DNA of 64,000 nucleotides from Tricholomella constricta. Lineage: Eukaryota > Basidiomycota > Agaricomycetes > Agaricales > Lyophyllaceae. The DNA lies in contig JAACJP010000001.1 of NCBI GenBank assembly GCA_013368375.1, positions 868,001 through 932,000 on the forward strand, given 5' to 3'. Under the pieces are notes generated by a model, which did no database searches, was not told the DNA's origin, and saw only the letters and a list, made by a program, of their open reading frames with translations. Shown in pieces: positions 1-10,178 of the stretch (position 1 is the first letter of the stretch; each line of letters starts with the position of its first letter). Both the position numbers and the translations under genes were made by a program.

Positions 1-175
1 GTGTGAAGCCAAGTATATTGAGAAAGAGAGATAGAAACGAGAACGAGAACGGGAACTGGTCTTAACAAATGGTAATATCGAGGTAAAGAGTCTGAAAAGA
101 AGTGGTGCCATCATATATACGGTGGACGTGCGTGGGAAAGCGTAAGTGATTGCGAGTTTAGGGGCGGTCGTGACA
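1..175 (-). repeat. LTR, family A (partial, runs off left edge)
   Basis: Read on the minus strand this stretch starts TGTCACGACCGCCCC at position 175 and matches, with scattered differences, the first part of the solo LTR at 12664-13021, including its TATA-like segment and leader. The other end lies outside the window, so whether it is a solo LTR or the end of an element cannot be decided. Its TG end abuts position 176, in the middle of an open reading frame, so it interrupts the N-terminus of the following gag-like gene. The putative target duplication (GTACC, 176-180) cannot be checked. Confidence 0.8.
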
Positions 176-3111
176 GTACCCCAGCCAAGTACCAACTTCC
201 AGCAACGACGCGATTCGGGGCGGCGACAGCCGCACCGACCAGCAAAATTCAAACCCGGGGCCGAGTTCAAGTGGAGAGGGAGTGCAGGGGCGCGCAGAAA
301 ACGCGCCCCCACCCCCAACTTACATGGGCTCGCAGCCCCAATTATACCAATATCCTCCGGTTGGCCACATGAGCCAACCGCCCCATCAGGGGCAACAACC
401 ATTCCCGACGGTTGGCCATATGAGCCAACCGCACCACCAAGGGCAACAACCACCTATGGGTGGTTTTTATCTGCCAGGACTGGCATTCCAACAGATGCCA
501 TCAATGGCGGGTTTCATGGGGTACCCGCAACCGACGTGGTACCCCCAAATGCCCATGCAGCCTGTACCGCACAATACGCGGTACAACAAGTCGGAGAAGA
601 TGGAGGTAGACGACCAAAGTCGTCTGCAAGCAAATGTTCTGCCGGCGCAAGTGGTGCACGGTGAACCGTTGCGGCAACATGTCGCACCGAACGCAGACGA
701 CAAAGTGTCGTCGGCGTCGAGTTCGCGGAGGATGGCAGACGATCACAGAGTATCGCCTGCTTCAAGTTCGAGGAGACCATTTGCAGACGATGGTCTCCTT
801 TCTTCTCTCTTGGACCGATTGGAAGACGCGGGTATTCACCACGAATTTTGTGATTTCTTCGACGATGGAATGGCGCAGCTGGTCATAACCCAGCTGCTTG
901 ATGCATACGATGGAGCTCGCGCAGATTTGAGACGCGTGAAAGCGAGAGAAGCAGCCATGGCTGAGCAACTCAGCCTGGCAAGAAAACGGCCGGCAGTAGC
1001 GTCGCCGGATCGCGGGGAGGGACCATCGTCCCGACCCATAAAAAGGCAGCAAACAGAGGTGCGTCGAGAAGAACGCACCTCTTACGAGCCGCGACGACAA
1101 GAGAGGAGCGAGCCCAGGCGTCCGGAACGACACCTGGAACAGGAGAATCGGCGGTACAACCGCCACCCCGACCAGGAAGTGTGGCGTGATGAACGCCCAC
1201 TTGATTATGGTTCTCAACGGGAAGAGCGCCGCGAGGACCAAGGGACGCGTGAAGTGCGCCCCTTACCTGCTCGAGAAATCGAGCGCACGGCGTCGACATC
1301 GTCGACGTCAGCGGAAACAAAGCCGCAAAACCTATCCGGAGCGTTACCGCCCCCGGGAGAAAGCCGGGTGCGGAACCCAGAACGAGGTTCTCAGAAGAAG
1401 GAACCTGTTGGCAAATACACGTTGCCAGCGCCAGCCCCTGCACCACCTAGTACGATGGTGCAGCCCCCAACGCTGCCATCCAAAGGCAAACAGAAGGCCT
1501 CGGATCCATATGCCGAGGCTATGGATGAATCGGACTGGGGCGAGTCGTCCGACGACGACAAGCCTGTCAGCAAGAAGAAGGCTGCCGGGCAAAAGCAGCA
1601 TCGCGAGAATATGGCTCGCAAAGCTGAGAAGGAGATGCCGGGGCGGATCCCTGACGAGCTCGGGGTGGTCTTCATCAACGACCGCCACGAGAGGGACAAC
1701 CGCTTTTGGGATATGTTAGTGCGGACGATATATGTATCGTCCGCCCAGAATCGTGCCTATGCACTAGGCACCGCAGCTCGAGTATCCGAAAGCAAGTTGG
1801 GGACGGGACACAATTCTCATCCCCCATCGGGATGGCTATATGCCGTCGCACCACGCGGGTTCCCAATGAACCCTCGTGAAGTTGATCAGTTGTATGCACT
1901 GATCAACGATCGGCACCCCGGCGTGACGGATGAAGAGCGGGCAGAGGCCTTTATGCTCTTTAGGGAGTTCTGGCGAGTCTCCCTCTCGGTAGCGCCCCAT
2001 TTGCGCGACCGATCCATGGCTCGAGCAGCCATGGATGAATTTAGAAGCGTCAACCGACCGTTCGATACACGGTCACCCATTTGGCAGGCCGCGCCAATTA
2101 GGCGGCCTGGGAGGGCCTTCGAATATAGGCTGGACAAGCCTACACGAGGCGCTGGCCTTCCTCAGCCAGGCCCCGACCATGCCCTCGATGTCGAGCACTG
2201 GTGCCGACATATGATTCACCATGGGTGTATTGGTTCAAAGAACCAATACGGAGGAATCGTCATGGACTACCGGTTCCGCGTACATAGGCGTGGAACTTGG
2301 GGATACTTGTTGGCGAATGTACTTGCGCCAACTACCCACAGCATGCGGTCATAGTTCATGCGACTTTTCGCAACCATTACCGCGCAGCCATACCTCTACT
2401 CAGAGGCTGTGGCTGCCCATAACGAGGCCAATCCAGATCGGCCTTTCACACCGATCGAAGGCCCTGAGGTTACCATACCTCGCATCCAAGTGATCCCTCC
2501 GGAAGTGCGGATCACTGAACAAGGTGTCTTGCAACACCTTATCAACATTGGTATTCCAGTAAGCTGGATATGGTCTACATTATTTAGACCATAACTACTC
2601 TAACTCAGGTCCCTATAAGGACCTGTTCCGCAATGTTGACGACGATCGAGTTTGCCGTCTAGATGAAATGGGCGTCCCGCCCGCCATTCCTGAGTGGGAT
2701 GGGTGGTACCATCCTACCACCGATGACATCACGCGCATCCAAACACTGATGCACGTGAAATTCCAGACCGAATCACTAGACTGTCTAGTGAGTTCAGAAT
2801 AGATGTTTGTGGGTGAAGACCCACACTTCCGAGGACTCCGTGTTCAGGTGGGGGAATATCTCCCCCCAGGCCTGCATCACCCAGCTTCATCGGGATCGAC
2901 GTCCATCAACGTCGAAATGGCGGACCCGGCGGCAGCTATACCTGCCCCCGCGACACCTTCCACAGTCATGGCAGCTCCAACTGGAGCTACCGAAACCCAA
3001 GTGGACCCCGTGTCGGCCCTTACAGGGCCTTTATCACTGGCGGTGATTACCACCAGCCAGGGTCCGGTGGACAACAACACCACCGACCCCGACACAGTGA
3101 TGGAGTCATAG
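176..3111 (+). pseudogene. Hairpin-rich gag-like ORF of LTR element B1, 5'-truncated, two in-frame TAG stops
   Basis: The frame is open from the LTR-A junction at 176 to a TAG at 2352-2354, resumes in the same frame to about 2550, and after a candidate intron (2551-2608, GT...CTAAC-TCAG) continues to a TAG at 2800-2802 and a final stop at 3109-3111. The start is lost to the LTR insertion. The N-terminal half is low-complexity (Pro/Gln repeats, then Arg/Glu/Ser-rich). The C-terminal half, from about position 1640, looks like a folded domain that I do not recognise; it has no zinc knuckle, protease or RT. A plausible polypurine tract and a 3' LTR (3468-3655) follow, which is why I treat it as the coding region of a non-autonomous LTR element. 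The DNA is packed with short perfect inverted repeats (see findings). It could instead be a host gene beside an LTR. Confidence 0.6.
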
Positions 3112-3467
3112 GTCGGGGAGACAACCTAATCCCCCCGTCAACGAACCGACCTCGACACGTAGGGCGTACCGTCGGGGCGACCGCCATTGTCAGGTGCAGA
3201 CCACCTGACTCCTGAAGAGCACTCCGCAGGTTGCGTATAAACGCAACAGTGGATGTCCTCACCACCACTCATCGTCGCACGGCATTTTGAGGCCGTGCAG
3301 TGGCGCTAATGCATCCACTTGTCGTTAAGTCGAGAATACGTATCATACATACGTATTCTTGCATTATTTGATAGGTCTAGGTCGTCAGGACCTAGACCCT
3401 CCTTTTATTCTCTTTTCCTGCTCAACTCCCTGGTGAAGATCGCTACACGCGATCTTAAAGGGAGGTA
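3112..3467 (+). other. 3' non-coding region of element B1 with hairpins and a candidate polypurine tract
   Basis: No reading frame of note is present. There are perfect inverted repeats at 3333-3358 (10-bp arms) and at 3374-3383/3389-3398 (10-bp arms, 5-nt loop). The segment ends in a purine-rich run (AAAGGGAGG, about 3457-3465) immediately before the LTR, as expected of a polypurine tract. Confidence 0.5.
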
Positions 3468-3655
3468 TGTAAGGGCGCCCACTATCTTATCTAATATCGG
3501 TTATCTTATCATATCTTATCAAGACGATTACGCTATTGTTTGGCAACACCTTCTGGTGTTGCCTATTTAATTCATTACATTAAATAAGTATATACAACCT
3601 TGTACACCTATACGTAGCATCGACAGGCTTGTCAAGCTTACGTCTAGCGTGAACA
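3468..3655 (+). repeat. LTR, family B (3' LTR of B1)
   Basis: This 188-bp segment begins TGTAAGGG and ends GAACA. It is preceded by a purine tract and is homologous in inverted orientation to 8930-9129. Shared blocks include the hairpin with arms at 3542-3550/3555-3563 and the TATATA-containing stretch. The 5' mate lies left of the window. Confidence 0.75.
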
Positions 3656-4057
3656 GCAAGGTCCCCAAACTCTGTAACTCCGTTACACTATCACCGGACT
3701 TCATCAACATGCCAACCCTGCTTGAGACACACTGCACTGCCCGCAGATTTGAAGTCATCTTTCTGCCGAAATTTCACTGTGAGCTCAACTTTATTGAACA
3801 GCGTTGGGGCTATGCGAAGCGGCTGTACAGGCTACACCCTGAGTCCTCCCGCGAAGATCAGCTGGAGAAAAATGCACTTGAATGCTTGGATGCGGTCCCA
3901 CTTGATACAATGCATCGGTAAGTCCGTTCACATGTCAATATGTCCCTTAATTGATGCCCGATTTGCTAGATTTGCAACGCGCTCACTCCGTTTCATGGCC
4001 GCGTATCAGATGGGGCTCAATAGAAGACAAGCTGCATGGGCTGCAAGGAAGTATTAG
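3656..4057 (+). pseudogene. C-terminal fragment of a DDE (Tc1/mariner-like, DDE_3) transposase
   Basis: Translation gives the family motif LPKFHCELNFIEQ, containing the last D/E-region acidic residue, followed by WGYAKR, and after an intron (3918-3969, GTAAGT...GCTAG) the tail RFATRSLRFMAAYQ and AAWAARKY. These motifs are characteristic of a large agaricomycete transposase family. The N-terminal catalytic part is absent: coding begins at the end of the family B LTR, so the LTR element probably truncated it. The fragment ends at a stop at 4055-4057. It is an inactive remnant. Confidence 0.75.
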
Positions 4058-5088
4058 GGCCACAGAGTCCTTCCAGAGAGCCTTTTGTCAGAACTTGGGG
4101 CTGCCAGTGAGCATTAGACTGACATTGCTGATCTTCACATATGATTTGCCTAAAACTTTGCCATTTCTTGACCATTTTCTAATTCCTTACAGCATACTAA
4201 TCCTACTGTATATACCAATACTTTGATCAAGTTAGAATTGCCTTAATGTATTTCCATGTCCTGTAGATACCAAATCTCTTGAATTTAACCGGATTTGGAG
4301 GCGAGCGTCACAGAAAAGTAATGTCATGTGATGTTGGCGGGCTATGGATGTCGTCTACCTTACGATTAGATGACGTTAGTTGATAAGATAGTAAGCGCCC
4401 TTACACCCGGATTGATTTTATATGTATGGCCAAGTAATTCTGGATTCACTACACACTATTTCAGAAGGCTAGGATTCCGGATTGATTGTACATGCTATTC
4501 CGGATTAATTCTTTCTCCCGGAAGCAGGGCAATATGGCCAAGCAATTCAGGATTTAGTACACACTCTTCCGGAAAGCCGGACTGTATGCGCAAGGGATTC
4601 CAGATTGGCTGCACATATCTGGATGAGATACGCCGTCTGCCGGAACGCGGGGCTATATACCCACATCACACATTTCCCAGCTGACGGCATCCGTTTTTTG
4701 TCCTGTCCGAAACCAGCTTCCCAGATTGCATGTGCTCTTTTTTGGAAAGCCACAATGTATCCCCCCATTTGTGTGCTGATCAGATGACATTTCCCACATC
4801 CGGGGAAGAATTCCAGATCGAATATGCATGCTTCCGGTAAGGCAGATGTAAGCCCCGTGTCCGGAAACCCCCATTACTGGCTCGGGTCCAGATGATGGCA
4901 TTTGTGTTTTGTCCTGTCCCAATCCAGCTTCTGCTACAACCGAAAATGCTTTCCCTCATCCGGACAATTATTCCAAATTGCATGTGCACTCTTTTGGAAA
5001 GCCACAATGTATCCTCCCATTTGCGAGCTGATCAGATGAAATTTCTGGATCAAATATGCATGCTTGTATGCCCCAGTGTCTGGAAACG
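4058..5088. repeat. Degenerate repeat region with a duplicated unit
   Basis: No gene is recognised. A unit of about 180-190 bp occurs twice, at about 4688-4870 and 4905-5088. Both copies share TGTCCTGTCC, GGAAAGCCACAATGTATC, GAGCTGATCAGATGA-like and ATATGCATGCTT blocks in the same order. Shorter related phrases (TTCCGGA, GGATTGA) recur from 4400 onward. Confidence 0.55.
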
Positions 5089-5300
5089 GATTGATCCCCT
5101 GACCTGAGAGGGCCCCAGCTGCAGCAGTGGCCCCGGCAAGGTCGACGGATTGATCTCCTGACCTGAGAAACGGATTGATCCCCTAACCCGAGAGGGGGCC
5201 CGGCAACTGACCCGAGATGGGACTCGGCTGTAGCAGTGGCCCTGGCGAGGTTGACAGATTGATCCCCTGACCCGAGAGGAGACCCAGCTGCAGCAGTGAT
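5089..5300. repeat. Tandem repeat with unit starting CGGATTGATCCCCTGAC
   Basis: Four imperfect copies begin near 5090, 5147, 5171 and 5254. Each starts with A/CGGATTGATCCCCTGACC(C/T)GAG, and the longer copies continue with CAGCTGCAGCAGTG-like sequence. The units differ in length (about 25-85 bp). No coding function is evident. Confidence 0.6.
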
Positions 5301-5399
5301 CTGGGCTCTCTGAGAGTGTACCGAGCCCGCTATTGCCGTAAGTTACACTACAGTGTATCAGGTCCGCTGCTCCGTCAACCACTGCAGGCAGCGGTCTAT

Positions 5400-5820
5400 G
5401 TTCCGTGGGAAACATGGAAAGGAAAGATGTTTTTCAACTTCCAAAGAAACATGGATAAGAAACGGGTAATATCTTTCTTAGGAAACACTTAATTAAAATA
5501 TTTTATTTATCCCAGATTTCTCTTTGGAAAAATTTATCATTTTTCTTTGACTGTTTCTCCAGAACCATGACAGGTGTTTCCCAATTGTTATGTGGGAAAA
5601 ATGATGAGTTTTTCTTTCACTGTTTGCAAAGAAACATGAAAGATCTTTCCCATATGTTTCCTAGGAACCACAAAGGGTGTTCTTTCACATGTTTCTCTGG
5701 TAACACAAAGGATTTTTCTCAGATGTTTCCCCCAATCTGAGAAAGATGTTTCCGATCAATGTTTCCAGGGATAAACGTTAAATGTTTCCTGAGGGAAAAT
5801 AAAATTAAGAAATATATTTT
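5400..5820. repeat. A+T-rich degenerate repeat (GGAAACATG-like words)
   Basis: The words GAAACATG, TGTTTCC and TTTTTCTTT recur at irregular spacing on both strands. A very similar word set fills 7320-7770. No reading frame is convincing. It may be a diverged satellite or the inside of a decayed DNA transposon. Confidence 0.45.
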
Positions 5821-5824
5821 ATGT

Positions 5825-6065
5825 TTCTGGCGAGTGCGCGATGAGTGAGCAGTGAGTGAGCCATGAGTGAGCAGTGAGTGAGCCATGAGTGAGCCGTGAG
5901 TGGCCAAAAAGTGAGCGATGAGTGCGCGGTGAGTGTACAATGAGTGTGCAAGGAGCCTGAGAGTGCCGGGCGAGTGCGCATGATGAGCGTGTGATGGGTG
6001 TGCGATGGGTGCATGGGGGGTGCACGGGGAGTGCGTGGGGAGTGTGCAGGGAGTGTGCAGTGGTT
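5825..6065 (+). repeat. Minisatellite built from GTGAGYR/GTGYGN heptamers
   Basis: From 5831 the sequence is an array of 7-bp-phased words (GAGTGAG, CAGTGAG, CCATGAG) that drifts into GTGTGCA/GGGAGTG words by about 6060. Apparent reading frames here on both strands are by-products of the repeat. Confidence 0.7.
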
Positions 6066-6351
6066 GCGTTCAACTCACAAAATAAATATACTGACTCAAC
6101 TAATTTTGTTAATGAGGGTGAGTGGCGCCCTGGACCCCAGACAGAGTGCGCACTCAGATGCGCTCGTTTCTATCTGTACGGGTTCAAATGGAGAACAAGT
6201 GAGCGCCACCCATTCTGTTTGAACCCATGAATGGTGACACGTTGGTTGCGCGTCTACTGTCTACGCCTCGACATGCTTGTATTATGTAATCATCCAGCTG
6301 TCCAACATCACACGTGACCATTCAAATCGCCAGCTCACAGCCCAAGTCACT
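6066..6351. other. No gene recognised
   Basis: This is the stretch between the minisatellite and the gag remnant. I see no conserved motif, repeat or intact frame in it. Confidence 0.4.
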
Positions 6352-8821
6352 TCAACACAGAAATCGGTGATTGCACTGGTCTGTGTTCAGTTCCAACGTG
6401 CACCAGTAATACAAGATGGTCATGTCGACATGGGGCTTTTGGTCTCCACATCCTTGTTGCTTCTGAAATGCCAGTTTGGTGTATGGCTTATCATTGGATG
6501 CGCCATATGGATGTCGAAACTTGTTGAAGTTATTTTGTCGGGTGTTTCCTTGCCCCCCATCCGATTTCCTCAGTTGACTTGGTTGAGTCCGCTGAGCAGA
6601 TATATTCTGCTCAAAGAAATCAGCCGGCTTCTGGGCTGCTTGATATGCTAAGCCCAGAGCTAAGAACTCTTCAGCTGTATTGATTTCGGGTGATAGCCTG
6701 TCATTGAAGAGTGATTTTTGCATCTCGCACGGAAGCGTCCTGAGGAACTTGTCCAAGAACGTCCAATTGTCTGTTCTTACTGCCATATTCATGGCATTAT
6801 CAACAAGGTCATCATATAGACCTTGTATGCCCTTGCTCGCCGAGTAAGTAACAGCATTAAAGTCGTTACGGGTGTCCTGCATGGTTGAAGGCAACACGAA
6901 CTGGTCATACAACCCTAATATGATGTCTCTGAATGTCCAGGCCTGCTTGTTGTGGTTCACGTGTATAAATGACAGTTATACCACTTCTGAGCTTCACTGT
7001 TGAGAAACTCGGATGTTATCAGAATGCACCCTTGGTTGTGTTTTGCTCCTCCAAATTGGCTCACAGCCAACATAACTATGAGGCTCGACAACCATTCTTC
7101 CAGGTCACCGAACTTTGCGCTACCACTGTACGTGCCTACGGACTTTGAGTCCACATGGCGAGACTTCATCCCATTGGGTAGCGACAGTCATATAGACAAT
7201 CGCTCGTGAATAAGTTGATGCAGTCGTTCATGCATCTTAGTCTTATGCTGCTCTCTGGCAGCATGAATACCGTCTGCAATGGATTGACTCTGGTAGATCG
7301 GTGCAGGCATCGAATAACCTCAAGCACTGCGGGCGCCCGTGAGTGTTTTCTTGGGAAACACGCAATAAAAACATGTCTTCCCTGTTCTGAGAAAACAGGC
7401 ATTAGAAATATATAACCTGTATTTTCTGGAGAAATGATATATTTTCTCCACATGTTTCTATTACAAAATTCCTTTCAAGTTTCTCGCAAAAAATGCAATG
7501 TGTTTCCCAAATCTTTCATAAGAAAAAGAAATCGCTTTTTGGGAAACATGTGTGGATTTCCTTTGTCCTTGAACGATGTTTCTAGCCTTTTACTGTGGAA
7601 ACACTTGAAGTGTACCCTGCATGTTTCCACAAAAATAAATATAGTGAATTTCTCTAGAAACATTTGATCTGTTTCCTTATTATTTCCCAAAGAACTATTT
7701 AAATGTATCTAGTAAGTGTTTCTTAAAAAGCCAGAAACCATCTTTCTATTGAGTGTTTCTCAACAAACACTGATGGCCGCCTGCAGTGGAGTCTGATCTC
7801 GAGGCTGCGCAAATGCCATAGGTTCGTTAATGCGAACCCGCATACCTTGATGGCTGTTAGCCATGCCGTCGTAGGGTTTCTTCCGACAGCCCCAATTCTC
7901 AGTCCAACGTCTGAACCCTGAGTCTGCGAGGCGGCAGGCCCATTGCCTTGCCATCTCATCGACGGGCATATGTCCCTCAAATACGACTCCTTGGTCGTTG
8001 CATTTTGCAGCAGCCGCCCGACAACGACAATCATCTTCCAATTCTCTGAACTGGCGCGCTTGATGCAGCGCAGATACTGCCATAGCCGCCTCATCGAGGG
8101 GCTGGTTTGATCTGGATGCGACTGCTGGAGGAGTGAAAAGGTTGTCCCAGCGACCTTTCCCTTTGTCTAATGGAGCACTCTGGGCAATAGGTGTCCCAGC
8201 AATTGAGCTAACCGCTGAATTAGAAGTTCCCTTAGGGTACTTCTTCCTGTATTCCGTAACTACTATGGATAGGGCTTCCAAGTATCAGTCAGCATATTCT
8301 TGTGCGACCAATTCTTCAACCGTCTCTGCGCCGGTTGATCGCAGAACAAGCCTATCCGCTCGTTCCTCAAGTCTCCTTTGTCGATGTTTGCTACGAATGT
8401 CAGTGGTGTCCCAGAATTGCCTCACATGTAAGGCAAGCAGATCCCTCTCGCTGGATTCCTCCTCGTTCTCGTCGGGGTTGGACAAGTCATCTTAGTCCGA
8501 CTCTGCTTTGATTAAGGTCAGGGAAGTAGCCCCGAACCATCTGTTAGATAGACAGCTGTCTGGCCATCTAGTCGTTGCAGTAGGTCCAGGTTGTTCTGAC
8601 CTGGCCAATTCATCGGCCAAGTTTCCAGGCACACTATTGCGTGGGTTTGGCCGGGTTTCCTCAGGTTCAAGTCCTAGGGTGTTCTGAGCTGGTGGACTTT
8701 GGCCACCAGCTACTAATCCAGCTTCCACTGGATGTAGTGGAAGCTGTGATGGAGGGTGCGCTGTGAGCGCATCCTCGTGGACCAGAGTTTGGTCCTTTCT
8801 GGGTGTGGGAGTTGGTGTCAT
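6352..8821 (-). pseudogene. gag gene remnant of LTR element B2
   Basis: Reading on the minus strand from an ATG at 8821, downstream of the family B LTR, the frame is interrupted by stops near 8490 and 8283, resumes to 7760, is split by a repeat-rich insertion (7320-7770), and continues at 7169 and, after a one-base shift near 6958, to 6352. The last part is a recognisable retrotransposon gag domain: YSGSAKFGDLEEWLSSL, then AWTFRDIILGLYDQF and FLRTLPCEMQKSL. The N-terminal part is Pro/Glu-rich and disordered. No zinc knuckle or pol follows, so the 3' part of the element is missing. The coding DNA again shows perfect hairpins (e.g. 8719-8729/8736-8746). Confidence 0.65.
7320..7770. repeat. A+T-rich degenerate repeat inserted in the B2 gag remnant
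   Basis: TTGGGAAACA, TGTTTCC and AAAAAGAAA words recur throughout, as in 5400-5820. It separates the two homologous halves of the gag remnant, so it is an insertion or expansion inside the element. Confidence 0.5.
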
Positions 8822-8929
8822 GGGGTCTCGGATAAAGTTTTGAGTTTTGGGTGTGCATGGGTACGCAGCAAAAGAAAGCTAGGTAGCTTAAAAAAATGTA
8901 ACGGTAGTTACATTTTTGGGCGACCTTGC

Positions 8930-9129
8930 AGTTCACACTTCACGTAAGCTTGACAAGTCTGTCGTTTGCTACGTAGAGGTGATGTTACAAGGTCTTGTAT
9001 ATACTTATTTGATGTAGTCAAATAAATAGGCAATGCCAGAAGGTGTTGCCAAATAATAATGTAACCAAATAATAATGTAATCGTCTCAATTAGATAAGAT
9101 TATAATATTAGGTTGTAAGTGCCCTTACA
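8930..9129 (-). repeat. LTR, family B (5' LTR of B2)
   Basis: On the minus strand the segment starts TGTAAGGGCAC at 9129 and follows the family B LTR at 3468-3655 to about 8930. The hairpin GGCAACACC...GGCATTGCC is present but already mismatched. The gag remnant lies downstream on the same strand, so this is the 5' LTR. There is no matching target duplication beside it, as expected when the other LTR is lost. Confidence 0.7.
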
Positions 9130-9931
9130 GAAATGGTTGCTCCGGCCCTTACCCCACGGTCCGTGATAGGTGCCCGGTGTGCAGAGTCATGGGTGTTATC
9201 ATTGCCTTCATCCATGTTGTCTCCCGGTGTGTGGGGTTGGCTATTGTCATCTTTGTCGCTCTGCTGGTTGGACCCACCAGCATCATGCCTGTTGCGGGGT
9301 TCGAACTGTTGTTTGCCTCATCGGAGTTGTTCTGATATAGATGTTCCCATAGTTGTTTGACCCTGACTGTCCCTTGATTCCATGGTCGGGAATGCGTCTA
9401 TGGGATTTTTACTTCAAACTCTCTGCCTTCATATCCACATTCTGATTTGTCGTCGGAATCAGAGAAGACTTCCGTGATCTCATTGTCACAGGCATGTTGA
9501 CCAAAATCGGAGGATGATGTATCGAGGATCGTATCCAACGAAGGCGCAGAACATTGTAATCGTACACCTTGCGCTCGTGCTGCTGTCTCTAGAAGAGATT
9601 TTTACGTGCCCATTTCACAGTATACGGACTGAAAAATGAACAAAATTTGTAAATTTGACTTTTAATTGATGCCTCTGAGGCTACATAATGTTGTAGAATA
9701 TTGGTTAATGGGCGGTTCAAAGGTAGTCTCTGGTAGCCGACCTTAGTACAGATGAGAGGCAATCTTTTATATAAGGTCTGCTCTTCTTGGCAGAGGCTTT
9801 GGCTGACGGGTTGATTCAGCGTTAAGTCAGTGTTAAAGCATGGTTTCAAGGCTCACGTGTACAAGATGTACGATGGGATTGAACTTTTAGACTAGATGAG
9901 GAGACAATTCTAAGTGTATTTGAGCCATACA
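9130..9931 (-). pseudogene. Hydrophilic ORF remnant, probably retroelement-derived
   Basis: The minus strand from about 9590 to 9131 reads as short frames rich in Asp, Asn, Ser and Gln, broken by stops. Composition resembles the disordered tails of the neighbouring gag-like ORFs. I do not recognise a domain. The remainder up to 9931 shows nothing I can name. Confidence 0.3.
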
Positions 9932-10123
9932 TGTAACGGGCGTTACCGAATATGGTAGCGTGTGTTGTTTGTCTTTGTTTATTTTAGAAGGCGCTGGCCT
10001 GTATATAGCCAGCGCCGCTATATTAGATGAGACAGACTTAACTCATACCAATATCTACACACAATCCAATCAGCGGTCGTGTTTAGTTCGGTGTGATTCT
10101 ATAAGTCTACCCCAACCCTTACA
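9932..10123 (+). repeat. 5' LTR of the gag-only element
   Basis: This 192-bp LTR has TG...CA ends and a TATATAG box near 10004-10010. It matches the 3' copy with about four substitutions (roughly 2%), so this element is older than elements C, D and F. Confidence 0.92.
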
Positions 10124-10178
10124 ATTTTTTAAACACCCTTGCTTCAAGGGAACAACACTAAATTCTTAATTCCACAAC

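Noticed and set aside
5825..6065. CRISPR-like or coding repeat array
   Set aside because: Units are 7-bp words without spacers, and the organism is a eukaryote. It is a minisatellite.
9290..9310. tRNA-like GGGTTCGAACTG
   Set aside because: No acceptor stem or anticodon arm can be formed around it; it lies in a retroelement ORF remnant.
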